NCBI GenBank assembly: GCA_023091735.1
Contig: JALKBU010000582.1
Coordinates: 1 to 31,960, forward strand
DNA from: Trichomonas tenax
Lineage: Eukaryota > Parabasalia > Trichomonadida > Trichomonadidae
Length of the DNA: 31,960 nucleotides
Direction of reading: 5' to 3'
Below the pieces are notes generated by a model, which searched no databases, was not told the origin of the DNA, and saw only the letters and a list, made by a program, of their open reading frames with translations. Each line of letters begins with the position of its first letter. Positions within the stretch are counted from its first letter, which is position 1. A program made the position numbers and the translations under genes. Below, one piece after another: positions 1 through 9,732 of this stretch.

Positions 1-4
1 TTAT

Positions 5-295
5 TTGTTTATAATTCATATTTACCATGCAAGAAGGGATAATTTCGACCGAGTTTCTTGGTTTGGAGTGCAACAAAAATTTGCAATGAACTATGTTTAT
101 GGTCTTCATACTCAGCGTGGAGTTTCAGTCTATAAATGTCATTATTGTTTAGACTACAAAGATATTTATAACACTTTTTATAAAAGTGACAATTTTTCCC
201 CCACAAAAAGTGACAGTTTATTCATGAAAAGTGACTTTAAGGTTCTATGCCACTTTTTGATGTTCACTTTTGTCCTAGACTCTAAAAAAAATTGA
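5..295 (+). CDS. Possible C-terminal end of a gene entering from the left
   Basis: This reading frame is open to the left edge and has no ATG of its own near its beginning, so at best it is the tail of a gene that starts outside the window. The first half reads like protein, with a KCHYC cysteine/histidine cluster around residue 45. The second half is translated from three near-tandem copies of AAAAGTGAC-type repeat (about 183-240) and looks like read-through into repeat DNA. The opposite strand is also open here, which weakens the call. I do not recognise a family, and it may be a remnant rather than a gene. Confidence 0.2.
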   Translation: MFIIHIYHARRDNFDRVSWFGVQQKFAMNYVYGLHTQRGVSVYKCHYCLDYKDIYNTFYKSDNFSPTKSDSLFMKSDFKVLCHFLMFTFVLDSKKN

Positions 296-481
296 AAAAT
301 TCTTATTTTACAAGACTGAATGTTCCAAATATCTCAATCGGAGTTTATTCATGTTTAAATTGATCAACAAATGAATCACGTCTTTCAATAGAAATAAATA
401 TATAATTATATATAATTCACAGTATAGAAGAAGTGTGTTTAAGGAGAAAAGTCAATAACATCATTTTTCATGTTTTTGTCA

Positions 482-1098
482 CGTACCGAAAGTTGTCACA
501 AAAAAGTGATATTATCTGACATGTAAATTTGTCAGAATCTGTAGTTTTATGTGTCAAAATATTAATATTTTTTGACATATAAAGTCCTATAATCATTCAA
601 ATTATGCATTAGTTTTTATTTCAAAATCGCGTCTGACGGGAAGAACTGGTGACTACATTGACACAGGTACCACGCGTGTTAGTAGCTAAACTCACAGATC
701 TTCCCTTCATACGCCATCATTAAGAAATCAAAGATTTCCACTTCAGAATGCCTCCGAAGAGCAAAATTAAATGCTTGATTGGGACTTGTAGCCAAAGTGC
801 TAGCAATCCAGCCCACAGTTCTTCCTTTTAGAAGCGTTCTGTAAAGTAAATCGCTGATTATTTCGAAAATCGAGTCTGGAAGGAAGAACTGTGGACTGGA
901 TTGCTAGCATTTTGGCTACCAGTGCCAATGAAGCACTTAATTTTTCTTTTCAAAGTAAATTTAAACAAATATAGGATATCATTCTCCCAATAATCATTTA
1001 TAATCACATGCCACGTAAATATTTATTGATCAAATATTTATATTTACATGCCAGATACTATCACTTTTGTATCACTTTTTCGTGACAACTTTCGGTAC
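482..1098. repeat. Nested inverted-repeat element (MITE-like)
   Basis: Outer arms 482-527 and 1042-1098 are inverted copies that share a core CGTACCGAAAGTTGTCAC (CG/GT difference at the edge), then AAAAAGTGAT and a GACATGTAAAT/GGCATGTAAAT block. The right arm has one extra AAAGTGAT-type unit. Inside lie a longer inverted pair, 763-831 against 876-945 (about 69 bases, few mismatches, containing TGCTAGCAATCCAG), and a smaller pair 638-652 against 692-705. Segments 615-645 and 858-890 are also related directly, so the interior looks like two diverged copies of one hairpin unit. No coding capacity is visible. A non-autonomous DNA transposon is the simplest reading, but no target duplication could be confirmed. 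Confidence 0.6.
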
Positions 1099-1388
1099 AC
1101 AACAATTTTTCATGTTTTATTTTCATTGATACGATGTTTCACAAACTTTACACAGATATTTGAATAGTTTACTTACATTCTCCTTATTTTTGTCACAATT
1201 TTTGAATTTACCCCCTGTTTAATATTAAACAACCCTATTTTTAATTGAAATGTGTGAAAAATCAAGATTTAGAAAATGCACACCATAAGAGATGGAAAAG
1301 CACGCAAATACAGAAACCTTATTCATTTTTCAACACGAAAAAGCTCATATTTAATGACCGAAATCAAATGATCACAAAAGATATTGTA

Positions 1389-1421
1389 GTGAACCGAAAT
1401 GAGAGCTCAAAAAGTGACATG
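1389..1421. repeat. Dispersed repeat, inverted partner at 2602-2631
   Basis: The segment GTGAACCGAAATGAG followed by a short spacer and CAAAAAGTGACATG reappears in inverse orientation at 2602-2631 just upstream of the kinase gene. A weaker match (GTAAACGGAAATGATC) lies near 1530. Both main copies are close to TGATCACAAAAGATAT. The pair could be ends of an old element or a shared regulatory block; nothing in the sequence decides between these. Confidence 0.4.
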
Positions 1422-2601
1422 TTTACATAGCAGATTTTCCATTATTGACATGTAAATTATATATCAAAAAAACAGGGGTGAGGTTTCAATTTTTACCAGA
1501 TATCAAAATTAAAATATTTTATGTTGTAGTAAACGGAAATGATCCTCTAAATACAAAAATAGCTGCATGTTCAAGAAAATTTTAATATCAAATTTTCATT
1601 GTGAAGATATTTGCATTCAAACTTTAAATACAGATTTCAATTGATCTTTATCAGTATAATACTAAAATTACATAGTTATAACTCATCTTAAATGTTTTTT
1701 ACAATCAAATCAAATTATTTTGCGCTCGGACAAACTATGACCGAGATAACTTTTTATATGCGATGCAAAAAAGATAAATATGCAAATACATAGATAAATT
1801 ACAATCATATATATATCCAAGAGATGAAATATAAATTAAGAGGTGATCCTAGAAATATGCATCTTTGAGCGCATCAACGCTGTCAATTTTCGATATTTGA
1901 GCTTTAATATCTCCACAACTAAAGTGTGCATAATAAAAATACGCACACATAGCATTATGTTATAGTAAGTTGTAATGCGTAATATGTATATTGGCAAAAT
2001 AAGTGACAAATTAAATGTCAAATTTCACCTATCGTATAAAAATACAGAATAACCATCATAATATTTATATAAAGGTAACACATATATGTGTAGATACCAT
2101 AAAAGTCTTCGCAGATAACATTGTGAAATAGTTTCTCTCATTGTGTCATATCATCATCGGTCAACAATAAGCGATACTAGCTCGGAATATGCAAAGCTCT
2201 ATTGACTAACTATTGAATGGAATAATACAGCATATGCATGTGAATATATTATACCCTATGTCTATCCAATGAATACAAATATATTGTGGTGAAACACCCT
2301 CGTTAATGAGCGCATCGTTTGTCACTTTTAAGTAGAAAACATTCAGATTTTTCGATACTATACAACTATTAAGGTGCGATACAATACATCCAGGCAGTTA
2401 AAGACAGTTTTCATACGTTATTGAAGATTCAATAACTAGTTACAAACCAAACAATCCAATTAAACCTTATATTTCTTCTAGATTCACATTCTTGTAGCAA
2501 CAAATCGAGATTAAGCGAATTCTTGATTTTTTTTAGGTGCAGCCCCCTTTTTATGATCGAAATTATACATGTCAAAAAATTACAAATCTGTCATATAAAT
2601 A

Positions 2602-2631
2602 CGTCACTTTTTGCACCCTCATTTCCGTTCA
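2602..2631. repeat. Dispersed repeat, inverted partner of 1389-1421
   Basis: Inverted counterpart of the block at 1389-1421, about 97-126 bases upstream of the kinase ATG. Its position makes a promoter-proximal role possible, but the similarity alone only shows common origin. Confidence 0.4.
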
Positions 2632-2727
2632 CAACATGATCACAAAAGATATAATGATATAACACAAAAAACTAAAAAAGATTTCTGATTGTTTGAATGA
2701 AAAAACGTGACATTCAGCGGACTCATA

Positions 2728-5118
2728 ATGCAACAAGCTACATTAGAAGCCGCTGCCGGGCAGCTCCAAAACATGTGCGTTTCTTTGGAGACTCTCGCCC
2801 AGCAAACCGTCGCTCATCGCAGAAAGTTCCAATTTGCGGTAAGCCAGCTTCGGCAATTCGTAGATCACTTCAAAACCATCGCCAACGAGACACCATTAAA
2901 TCGCATTCAGTTCGACACATACAAATACTTAATATCAGACGTCTATAAAGAAATTACAGATCTTTTCAAGCAAAATATGCTTCAAACATGGGCTTCTACC
3001 GCTCTCGAGAACCAAACTTCGGACGTTCCCACGGATCTCTGCACATTGACATCGAACCTTCAGGAGAGAACCGCTTGTTTGGACCAAGTTGGTGCGCAAT
3101 TCTTCAATCCCACCGCACCACAGTGGCTTCAGTTGCATCTCCTCGACATCCGCGCGATCTCTGCGTCATTCCAGCAGTTCATGCGCGCGCCAAATCAAGA
3201 ACAAGTTGTCAAAGATTATGTTGTCGAAAGACTCGCGAGTATTGACCAGTTCTTGGCAAATTACAAGGATCAGGATTCAATGCAGCCTGGTCTCGCCGTA
3301 TTTTCACCAATTCCAGTGATTTATCAATCCTGGAGACTTAAACACACAGATCTCAGGGCTGACCGCGAAATAGGAAGTGGTGTGTCGGCTGTCGTTTACT
3401 CGGGAATTTACGTTCCAACAAACGAAGCAGTTGCGATTAAGAAATTGAAATTCAAGAAACTCACTGGACAGAAACTTCAAGCTTTCCAACGCGAACTGGC
3501 AATTCTCGCCACAGCTATTCACCCGGCTATTCTCCGCTTTATCGGAGCCACCGACACTGCTCCATTCTCGATTGTCACAGAATGGATGCCAGGAGGCTCT
3601 CTTTACCACGACATTCACCAGAACCATCGCCTCGATGTCACAGATCAGACAATCGCTTTGTTCGATATCGCTAGAGGTATGAGATTCCTTCACTCTCGTT
3701 CAATCATTCACCGCGATCTTAAGTCTCTCAACGTTCTCATTGACAAGGAGAACCGTGCTAAGATTTGCGACTTCGGTTTCTCTAAGCAGACAGAAGAGCA
3801 TCAAGTCATGACAATGAACATCGGTACACCACACTGGATGGCTCCAGAGCTTTTGAATGTCACATCCAGTGACCAGAACGCTGGCCAGTACAACTCTAAG
3901 GTCGATGTCTACGCATACGCCATCGTTATGTGGGAAGTCTTGACACACGATCTTCCGTACCGCGGTCTTGAAGCTACACAGATCATTGCTCAGGTTATGA
4001 TGAATGACGCCAGACCAATGATCCCACATGATGCTACAAAGCCGTTCGTTCAGTTGATGCAGAAGTGCTGGGCTCGCGATCCGTTCAACCGTCCAAGCTT
4101 CGCTGAAATCGTCCGCATGTTCAGACAAGGCGACATTTATCTTGAGGGCACAGATCACGATAGATTGATGAAGTATATCGAGTCTTGTGGTGAAGAAACA
4201 GATCTTGCAACACAGCAGCTTCAGACACACCTCAATGCTCTCGATTCCAGCAACATCCATCTCCCAGAGTTTGTTTCTATGATGGAGAACGAAGGCGTTC
4301 CGGATGAGCAGATCGAAGCATGCTGGTTGATGCTCCACAGACACAAGGACAGCGATCAAGAGTTGTTCGTTCGTGGCTTAGTTCCATTCCTTACAACAAG
4401 ACTTAGCTCGAAGGCTGGCGAAGAGTTGAGATCATTGCAGATCAGCCAGTCCATCGCTAAGAAGATCGCAAACGAGCTCCCAACAGGTGATGTCAAGCTT
4501 GATGAAGCATTGAGTGTCTGTGCTTGCAAGAACGGTTGCGCAACAACTGTTTTGGCAACAGCCATCAACCCAATGCACATTAAACTCGCTCTTGAGTGCA
4601 TCGGACAGCAAGGATGCAATGATAGTGAAATTCCAGCTGTCGTCACAATCGCTAAGAAGCAATTAGAAACACAAGACCCAATGATGTCTGTTTCTGCTTT
4701 AAGATGCCTCGTTGGGCTCAAGAAGTTCCAGGAGATTCCAATAGAGATGATCAGAGCATTCATGGGTACCTCTAACAACACACTCAAGCAGGCAACATAT
4801 ATTACTGCCACTGCTATGGCTGCCAACGGAGTTGCTCTCCCTCTCGATATGCTCGATGGTATTGCTTCGAGAGCGTTCACAGATCCATTCGGAACTTCTG
4901 TACTTATATCTGCATGCAATGATCTCAACTGCGCGTCTCACCTTTTGGCGATGATAGAGCACGGACTGAGATGCCCGATCAACGTATCTTCGAGAATGAT
5001 TCTTGTTTCATCGAAACACAAAGCGGAATTGAAGACACAACTACAGAATGCTGTTAAGGCCATCCCACTCAACAGCGATCCAGATTTGAAGAACTTGTTG
5101 AACAAAGTTTGTGCATAG
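2728..5118 (+). CDS. TKL-type protein kinase with long helical flanks
   Basis: A 796-residue Ser/Thr-type kinase, predicted to phosphorylate protein substrates in the cytoplasm. The kinase domain covers about residues 209-470. It has a glycine loop GSGVSAVV near 216, catalytic lysine K238 in VAIKK, HRDLKSLN with D330, K332 and N335, DFG at 348-350, GTPHWMAPE ending at E374, and a DVYAYAIVMWE helix; all catalytic residues are present. The GTPHWMAPE and DVYAYAIVMWE signatures fit the tyrosine-kinase-like group, which is large in trichomonads. The first 200 residues and the last 300 are helical, and the C-terminal part resembles degenerate HEAT/armadillo-like repeats. The frame is open from a GTG at 2707, but the first ATG is at 2728 and is chosen. 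Codons are more C/G-ending than in the neighbouring genes, perhaps because of high expression. The substrate is unknown. Confidence 0.9.
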   Translation: MQQATLEAAAGQLQNMCVSLETLAQQTVAHRRKFQFAVSQLRQFVDHFKTIANETPLNRIQFDTYKYLISDVYKEITDLFKQNMLQTWASTALENQTSDVPTDLCTLTSNLQERTACLDQVGAQFFNPTAPQWLQLHLLDIRAISASFQQFMRAPNQEQVVKDYVVERLASIDQFLANYKDQDSMQPGLAVFSPIPVIYQSWRLKHTDLRADREIGSGVSAVVYSGIYVPTNEAVAIKKLKFKKLTGQKLQAFQRELAILATAIHPAILRFIGATDTAPFSIVTEWMPGGSLYHDIHQNHRLDVTDQTIALFDIARGMRFLHSRSIIHRDLKSLNVLIDKENRAKICDFGFSKQTEEHQVMTMNIGTPHWMAPELLNVTSSDQNAGQYNSKVDVYAYAIVMWEVLTHDLPYRGLEATQIIAQVMMNDARPMIPHDATKPFVQLMQKCWARDPFNRPSFAEIVRMFRQGDIYLEGTDHDRLMKYIESCGEETDLATQQLQTHLNALDSSNIHLPEFVSMMENEGVPDEQIEACWLMLHRHKDSDQELFVRGLVPFLTTRLSSKAGEELRSLQISQSIAKKIANELPTGDVKLDEALSVCACKNGCATTVLATAINPMHIKLALECIGQQGCNDSEIPAVVTIAKKQLETQDPMMSVSALRCLVGLKKFQEIPIEMIRAFMGTSNNTLKQATYITATAMAANGVALPLDMLDGIASRAFTDPFGTSVLISACNDLNCASHLLAMIEHGLRCPINVSSRMILVSSKHKAELKTQLQNAVKAIPLNSDPDLKNLLNKVCA

Positions 5119-5389
5119 TTATTTTTTATTTTTTATTATTTGATTTTTATTAAATATGATTGAATATTCATTTAATATTCACATATTGTCTTTCTTGTCA
5201 CCATATATTACAGCTAAATTATCGACATATTAATTTGAATTCCAAATATTGGCTAAAAACCAAATCACAACAAAAATGCATAATACCTAAATGAAAAACA
5301 ATATCAGGAACATATAATAAATAGAAATTAAAGATGAAAAATATGATATATTATTAAAATTTTAAGCTAAAAACATTTTATTATGTAAT

Positions 5390-5929
5390 TTATTGTTCAG
5401 AATGAGGACAGAAGCAGCATGCACCACACTTTGGCTTCACCGTACCACATTTTGGACATTTTTCGTATAACTTTTGTTCTGTATCGTTGCAAATATGATT
5501 GATGCAGAATTTAGATCCTGGAAGAGCGTAGTGTGAGCAGGAAATGTCCGCACAAATTGGTTTATCTCTTCTTGATAAATAAGCTTTTTCAACCCATTTA
5601 TGTCTTTCGTGCATCAATTCATTGATTTTATCGATGTTTCCGCTTGCTATTATTTTTTTAATGTTTGTGATTTCTTCACCAATTAATTCGCTTCGCTGTA
5701 AAGCGCGTAATTGGTTGACGTAAAACAATCTCGCTTTCCAGTATTTATCGTCTAATGATTTTGGATTCGTGTCACCGCGTGACATTTGGTATAAAGCTTT
5801 TGTATCGACAGGAGTTATCAATTTATCAGCACCGAATGGGTTTGTAGTTACCACATAATCAGTCGGTGGGTCTTCAATGGGAATTTCGAAGCCCTGCTTC
5901 TCTAACATTTCAGCAATCTCATCATTCAT
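5390..5929 (-). CDS. KANL2-type zinc-finger protein, possible chromatin-complex subunit
   Basis: A 179-residue protein. The N-terminal 120 residues are mostly helical and charged. From about residue 125 comes a Cys/His domain: CADISC, then YALPGSKFCINHI, then QKLYEKC. This matches the pattern of the KANL2 / INO80D potential DNA-binding domain (Cys-x5-Cys, LPGS-aromatic-C-x2-HI, then a Cys a helix later). A second cysteine-rich knuckle, CPKCGT...CGACCFC, ends the protein. In other eukaryotes this domain occurs in subunits of histone-acetyltransferase (NSL) or INO80 remodelling complexes, so a nuclear role is inferred. It converges with the kinase gene across 271 bases of plain AT-rich DNA. An FHA protein resembling MCRS1, a partner of KANL2 in animals, lies 6 kb away. 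Confidence 0.65.
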   Translation of the reverse strand: MNDEIAEMLEKQGFEIPIEDPPTDYVVTTNPFGADKLITPVDTKALYQMSRGDTNPKSLDDKYWKARLFYVNQLRALQRSELIGEEITNIKKIIASGNIDKINELMHERHKWVEKAYLSRRDKPICADISCSHYALPGSKFCINHICNDTEQKLYEKCPKCGTVKPKCGACCFCPHSEQ

Positions 5930-6521
5930 TTTTTTTAATAATTTTCGAACAAACTTGTTCGATTTAAATTTTTACATGTCAAAATTATTTTTACAAATCA
6001 TATTTTTATTTTACTTGGCATAATTTATTTATCATCGAAAACGCAGGATTGGAAACATATATTTTCATTTCTATTTGTTCAGTTTTATATCTACTATGTG
6101 TGAAGTACTTTTCATGATAAAGATATAATTATTAATGAAATTATGTATAAAATTCAAAATTTGAATTCATCATTATTCATAATTAAAAGGTTGATCTTCT
6201 TCCTAAAGATGTCCTCTCATATGGCAAACCCATTATAAGCTGAATTTCAAGCCTATATATGATTCTTAGAGATAAATCTTCAAATTGTTGAAATCAAAGT
6301 CTCATATATCTTAATAATCAGTATTATTTAAAGCACGTTTGGAATTAGATAGTATAGCATGCAATAAATGATATTTTATAGTTATATGTATTTATTATCA
6401 GCAGTTTGAGAGAAAAATGATTTGCTTTTTTAATATATTACTTTTTTTTTGAGAGAAAAATGATTTGATTTTTTTTGACTTGACGATTATTGCAATTTTA
6501 TTTGACATTTGTAAAATTGTT
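5930..6521. other. Divergent intergenic region
   Basis: About 590 AT-rich bases between two divergent genes, so both promoters should lie here. TTTTGACATGTAAA occurs on the minus strand at about 5973-5986, some 45 bases upstream of the zinc-finger gene. TTTGACATTTGTAAA lies at 6501-6515, directly before the WD40 gene ATG. A 20-base direct repeat occurs at 6405-6424 and 6448-6467. No RNA gene or further ORF is seen. Confidence 0.4.
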
Positions 6522-7463
6522 ATGGCAAATTTCGTATCCACATCAGAAAAAGCAGAGTTTCCAAGGCGAGTGAGGTGGTCACCAGACGGCGGATGCCTTC
6601 TATCGGCTTCCTACGAAAGAAAATTGCAAGTTTACAATTGCGAAAATGGAAATATAAATTTTTCATTCGAAAAGAAATTCCCTAAAAACATAACAGACAT
6701 CGTTTGGTATCCTTTAATGAATGCAGATGACAAAGCATCGTGCGCTTTCGCTTCAATTTGTCCATTATGCCCAGTTGAGTTAATTGACTCAATTGACGGC
6801 CACATCAGAGCACAATACAGAGTCCGATACAATGGTGATCAACCAGCATCGATTGCCGCACTTGAGTTCTTTGGAAATTCAATACTCGCAGGTGGCACCA
6901 AAACTATTTACGCTTGTGACATGATTCAAGGCAACACAGCGACAGTATATAAGTGTCCTGGATCTGTTCTATCACTGTCAGCACAATCATCATATGTTGC
7001 TGCAGGACTTTCAACAGGAAAAGTCGATTTTATTGATACAAGGAACTTTGAGCAAGTTTTGCAAACAGATTTTCATAAACACGGTGTGGACTGCATTCGC
7101 TGGGTCGATAATTATATACTGACATCAGCGAAACTCGAAAATGAAATTGCTGTAGTCGACACAAGGAACACTTTAGTTCCAATATGTTTCTTGAATACCA
7201 CACGAAAAAGCAGTCGATATATTTCAGTTTCTTTTGCAGGAAACAATATAGTAATAGGCAGTGAATCAGATCCTGCTACTGTTTACGACAAAGAACTAAA
7301 TAAAGTTGGAAATGCAGGAGGTCGATCAACACCTATTGCAGAGATATCAAAAGATGATTTCATTCTTGCCGCTTCAGGAAGTTTCGAACAAATCTCCGAT
7401 GAAGATGTTGGCGTTATTGATTTTCAACCAAAATTATTATCATTCACTGTTTGTAAGTTATAA
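6522..7463 (+). CDS. WD40 protein resembling WRAP53/TCAB1
   Basis: A 313-residue beta-propeller protein. The opening FPRRVRWSPDGGCLLSAS, then LQVYN, then ITDIVWYPLM followed by an aspartate-rich stretch and ASICPLCPVELIDSIDGHIRAQYR closely parallels the start of the WRAP53/TCAB1 propeller, in which a WYP(L/S)M segment and a P-(V/I)-x-L-x-D-x2-(T/D)G element are characteristic. Later blades show VAAGLSTGKVDFIDTR and ILTSAKLENEIAVVDTR. In animals and yeast relatives the family handles box H/ACA small Cajal RNAs and telomerase RNA in the nucleus. That role here is inferred from family resemblance. The frame is open from a TTG at 6465, but the first in-frame ATG is at 6522 and begins a natural N-terminus (MANFVSTSEKAEF). 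Glycine-His/Trp-Asp dipeptides are degenerate, as is usual for this family. Confidence 0.65.
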   Translation: MANFVSTSEKAEFPRRVRWSPDGGCLLSASYERKLQVYNCENGNINFSFEKKFPKNITDIVWYPLMNADDKASCAFASICPLCPVELIDSIDGHIRAQYRVRYNGDQPASIAALEFFGNSILAGGTKTIYACDMIQGNTATVYKCPGSVLSLSAQSSYVAAGLSTGKVDFIDTRNFEQVLQTDFHKHGVDCIRWVDNYILTSAKLENEIAVVDTRNTLVPICFLNTTRKSSRYISVSFAGNNIVIGSESDPATVYDKELNKVGNAGGRSTPIAEISKDDFILAASGSFEQISDEDVGVIDFQPKLLSFTVCKL

Positions 7464-7905
7464 TATATATATTAATTATCTTGTAAACATATTTTTATCC
7501 CAAAAATAACACAGATCCTCATATGTATTGGAGCATTTATCTTATTGATAAAATGTATTTCATATACTCTTGAATATGACATTGTAAGTAAGAAAATATA
7601 ATGAGAAGGTAAATATCTATTTAATTCTAATGTGCTTTGTGACAAGAAGTTAAAATTAATTGGAAATGATATAAATCCTAAAAATGAAAAGAAATATTAA
7701 TGCACATAGATAATATAGGAACAAAGTGTTTTAGTGGCAAAGTGATTTTTGTTGACAAAGAATAATATTTTTTCAAAAAAATAATATTAATCATAAGATG
7801 TCAATTTTTTCCAACATTTGTTATTTTCAGTCAGAGTGTATTTTTAATTCAAAAGAAATCGCGAAATTCCTCATCTGTCAAAAATTTTATTGGTTTCTTG
7901 TTTGA
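7464..7905. other. Intergenic, nothing recognised
   Basis: About 440 bases of AT-rich sequence between two same-strand genes. It includes the 3' end of the WD40 gene and presumably the promoter of the next gene. No structured RNA, repeat or additional ORF stands out. TTCTCATCTGTCA-like sequence just before 7906 could hold an initiator, but it is not a clear match. Confidence 0.3.
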
Positions 7906-9075
7906 ATGTCTAAGATCCGAAAAGTCATGGCAAATGAGAGCGATTCAGACGATAATCTCGATGATGTTCTCGGATTATTCAGTGGCGACACGTATCAAGC
8001 GAAAGCTGCAAATGATAGGTTAATTAAATCAAAATCTCGGCGAAAACGCGATAAACAGAACGAACTGAACGAAATAAACAAAAAAATCGAAAGCAGAAAA
8101 GAGTATAACGGAAAAAATTATTATCACAATCCAAAAACACAGAAAGGACTCCAAGTCGGCAGAAAGGTTACCAACGATCCACTTTATCCTACGCTGAGAG
8201 ATGGAATGGTTCCTTCTCTTCCTCCTCCTCCGAAAGAAGCATATCCTGATTTTTCAGCAGGAAACACCGCTTTACAGGGAGATGTTGAAGAGCCGTTTAA
8301 TCCAAGACCTCCTCCGCCGAAATTGGATCCTCAATCTAAGCCAACAGTTGGCGCTGCATATGGAATTCAAGTTGATGTTCCTAAAGCCCCAATTCCTACA
8401 AATTTCCTAGCAGTAGGAAGTTCCGGAAAGAGAACACCAATAAATCCAACACCTTACATGCCATATGATTATCAATTCGAACAAGTCAGTCAAACAGGTC
8501 CAGGAATGAATCCTTACAGCGAGCACTACGGATATGTCGGCCCGCCTGTCCCTATTGACATGATTTATCGTCCAGATGAAAAACCATTTTATCCTGAAGG
8601 ATATCCTCTCGGTCCTTTCCCACTTGGAGAGCAGCCGCCAAACATAAGGCGTGGACCGTACCAGGAACAATATCTCGAACCAAGGCTTGGCTATGAATCA
8701 CAGCAGCGCTTCATTCCTATCGAGAATGAAGGCATTAGTATTTCATCTCCAAACATGAACTTCAATTATCAATATAATGTTACTCCGCAGCAGAGATTAT
8801 CCCAAGTTTCTGGTATTTCTATCACCCCAAGAGAGAAAACTTGGGTGCAGCCTGCTCAAATGAGTACAGGAAGAAAGACTTTCACTGCTACAACAGGAAC
8901 AAGTCATCTTCCTGAAAATGTTCAAACATCACTCGGTGTTTTGAAGATCGGAAAGTCTTCTTATAATCCAAATCAGTTCAAACTAGAATCTCCACAGAGA
9001 GGTGGTATTGAGATCCAAATTTCTACTCCAAAGAAAGAAGAACAGCTAGAAATTGAGGTTGAGAAACCACAGTAA
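7906..9075 (+). CDS. Proline-rich, largely disordered protein of unknown function
   Basis: A 389-residue protein with no catalytic domain that I can identify. Residues 1-35 are acidic (ESDSDDNLDDVLGLF). Residues 40-75 are strongly basic (KSRRKRDKQNE), with a possible nuclear localisation signal. Residues 100-270 are rich in proline, tyrosine and glycine with PPPP runs (SLPPPPKEAYP, RPPPPKL) that could bind SH3, WW or EVH1-type domains. The tail is serine/glutamine-rich and ends acidic. The start at 7906 gives MSKIRKVMANESD; a second in-frame ATG at 7927 is equally possible. The composition suggests a scaffold or nuclear adaptor, but this is inference only. Confidence 0.7.
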   Translation: MSKIRKVMANESDSDDNLDDVLGLFSGDTYQAKAANDRLIKSKSRRKRDKQNELNEINKKIESRKEYNGKNYYHNPKTQKGLQVGRKVTNDPLYPTLRDGMVPSLPPPPKEAYPDFSAGNTALQGDVEEPFNPRPPPPKLDPQSKPTVGAAYGIQVDVPKAPIPTNFLAVGSSGKRTPINPTPYMPYDYQFEQVSQTGPGMNPYSEHYGYVGPPVPIDMIYRPDEKPFYPEGYPLGPFPLGEQPPNIRRGPYQEQYLEPRLGYESQQRFIPIENEGISISSPNMNFNYQYNVTPQQRLSQVSGISITPREKTWVQPAQMSTGRKTFTATTGTSHLPENVQTSLGVLKIGKSSYNPNQFKLESPQRGGIEIQISTPKKEEQLEIEVEKPQ

Positions 9076-9267
9076 AAAATATTTGATATTGTTTAAGTTT
9101 AAATGCAATCTTGTTTCCTATTTTTATTCTAGCATGCATCACATTACTTTATTGGTGCATTTTTCAAAATATTATCAATATTTTTCGATATCTAATAAAT
9201 TAAGGAACAGTAATATATTTATTCAAACAACAAACATAATGTAGATATAAATGAAGTCATAAAAGTC

Positions 9268-9732
9268 TTATTCATGATAAATTAGATCTGATTTTGAGAT
9301 TAATTCAGCATGATCAGCAATATCATCGTAAATTGGATTTTTACTGGTAATCCAAGACGGTACAATCGTGTAATCTAAAATATTGAGTTTTTTGAAAAGT
9401 TCAATATATTGACCTTCAACACATGTCTTTGTTTCTTTAGGGACAAACTTTTTAGTCTGTGTTGAAACTAATACTGTCTGTGAACTTGGTTGTGTATGCA
9501 ATGGTGTAATTTGTGATAATGAGTCTTGGTTTTTTTGTGAAAAAGAATCATCGTTGTCGTATTTCTTTTTGATTATAGCTTGTTGTGACTGTCTTTTAGT
9601 TGTTTGTGATAATCCAAAATTCTCTTCTTCGGAATAGCTGTCTTCACTGATGACAACAGTCTTCTTTTGTGAAGGCGATTGAGAGCCCTGAATTCTTTTC
9701 TTGGTACTTTGTGACATTTTTGCAGAACTCAT
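9268..9732 (-). CDS. SQ/TQ-cluster protein of unknown function
   Basis: A 154-residue hydrophilic protein. About ten SQ or TQ dipeptides occur in its first 95 residues (MSQ, GSQ, PSQ, LSQ, RQSQ, FSQ, LSQ, HTQ, SSQ, STQ). That meets the usual definition of an SQ/TQ cluster domain, the preferred target of ATM/ATR-type checkpoint kinases. Between them are KKK and acidic patches (EDSYSEEEN). The C-terminal 50 residues look folded (YIELFKKLNILDY...PSWIT). A role in DNA-damage signalling or repair is inferred from this composition; no known family is recognised. The first ATG in frame is at 9732, and the next Met (MSQ) is at 9717. Upstream on the coding strand, TCCCCTTTAA resembles the CCTTT start-site element described for T. 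vaginalis. Confidence 0.65.
   Translation of the reverse strand: MSSAKMSQSTKKRIQGSQSPSQKKTVVISEDSYSEEENFGLSQTTKRQSQQAIIKKKYDNDDSFSQKNQDSLSQITPLHTQPSSQTVLVSTQTKKFVPKETKTCVEGQYIELFKKLNILDYTIVPSWITSKNPIYDDIADHAELISKSDLIYHE

Larger units (their letters stand above)
296..2727. other. Gene-poor, repeat-rich interval
   Basis: About 2.4 kb of AT-rich DNA without a supportable gene. It holds the nested inverted-repeat element at 482-1098, a second dispersed inverted pair (1389-1421 and 2602-2631), and scattered TGACATGTAAA-like and AAAAGTGAC-like words. The short open frames here (for example 1245-1430 and 1836-2021) have low-complexity translations and no domain. The last 150 bases are presumably the promoter region of the kinase gene. 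Confidence 0.6.

Noticed and set aside
1245..2021. Two 61-codon frames in the left gene-poor region
   Set aside because: They are low-complexity, overlap repeat blocks, and show no domain or promoter context.
3304..4962. Long open frames antisense to the kinase gene (3304-3693, 3700-4359, 4356-4928)
   Set aside because: They mirror the kinase codons, which rarely give stops on the other strand with this codon use. They show no domains, and the sense frame has all kinase motifs.
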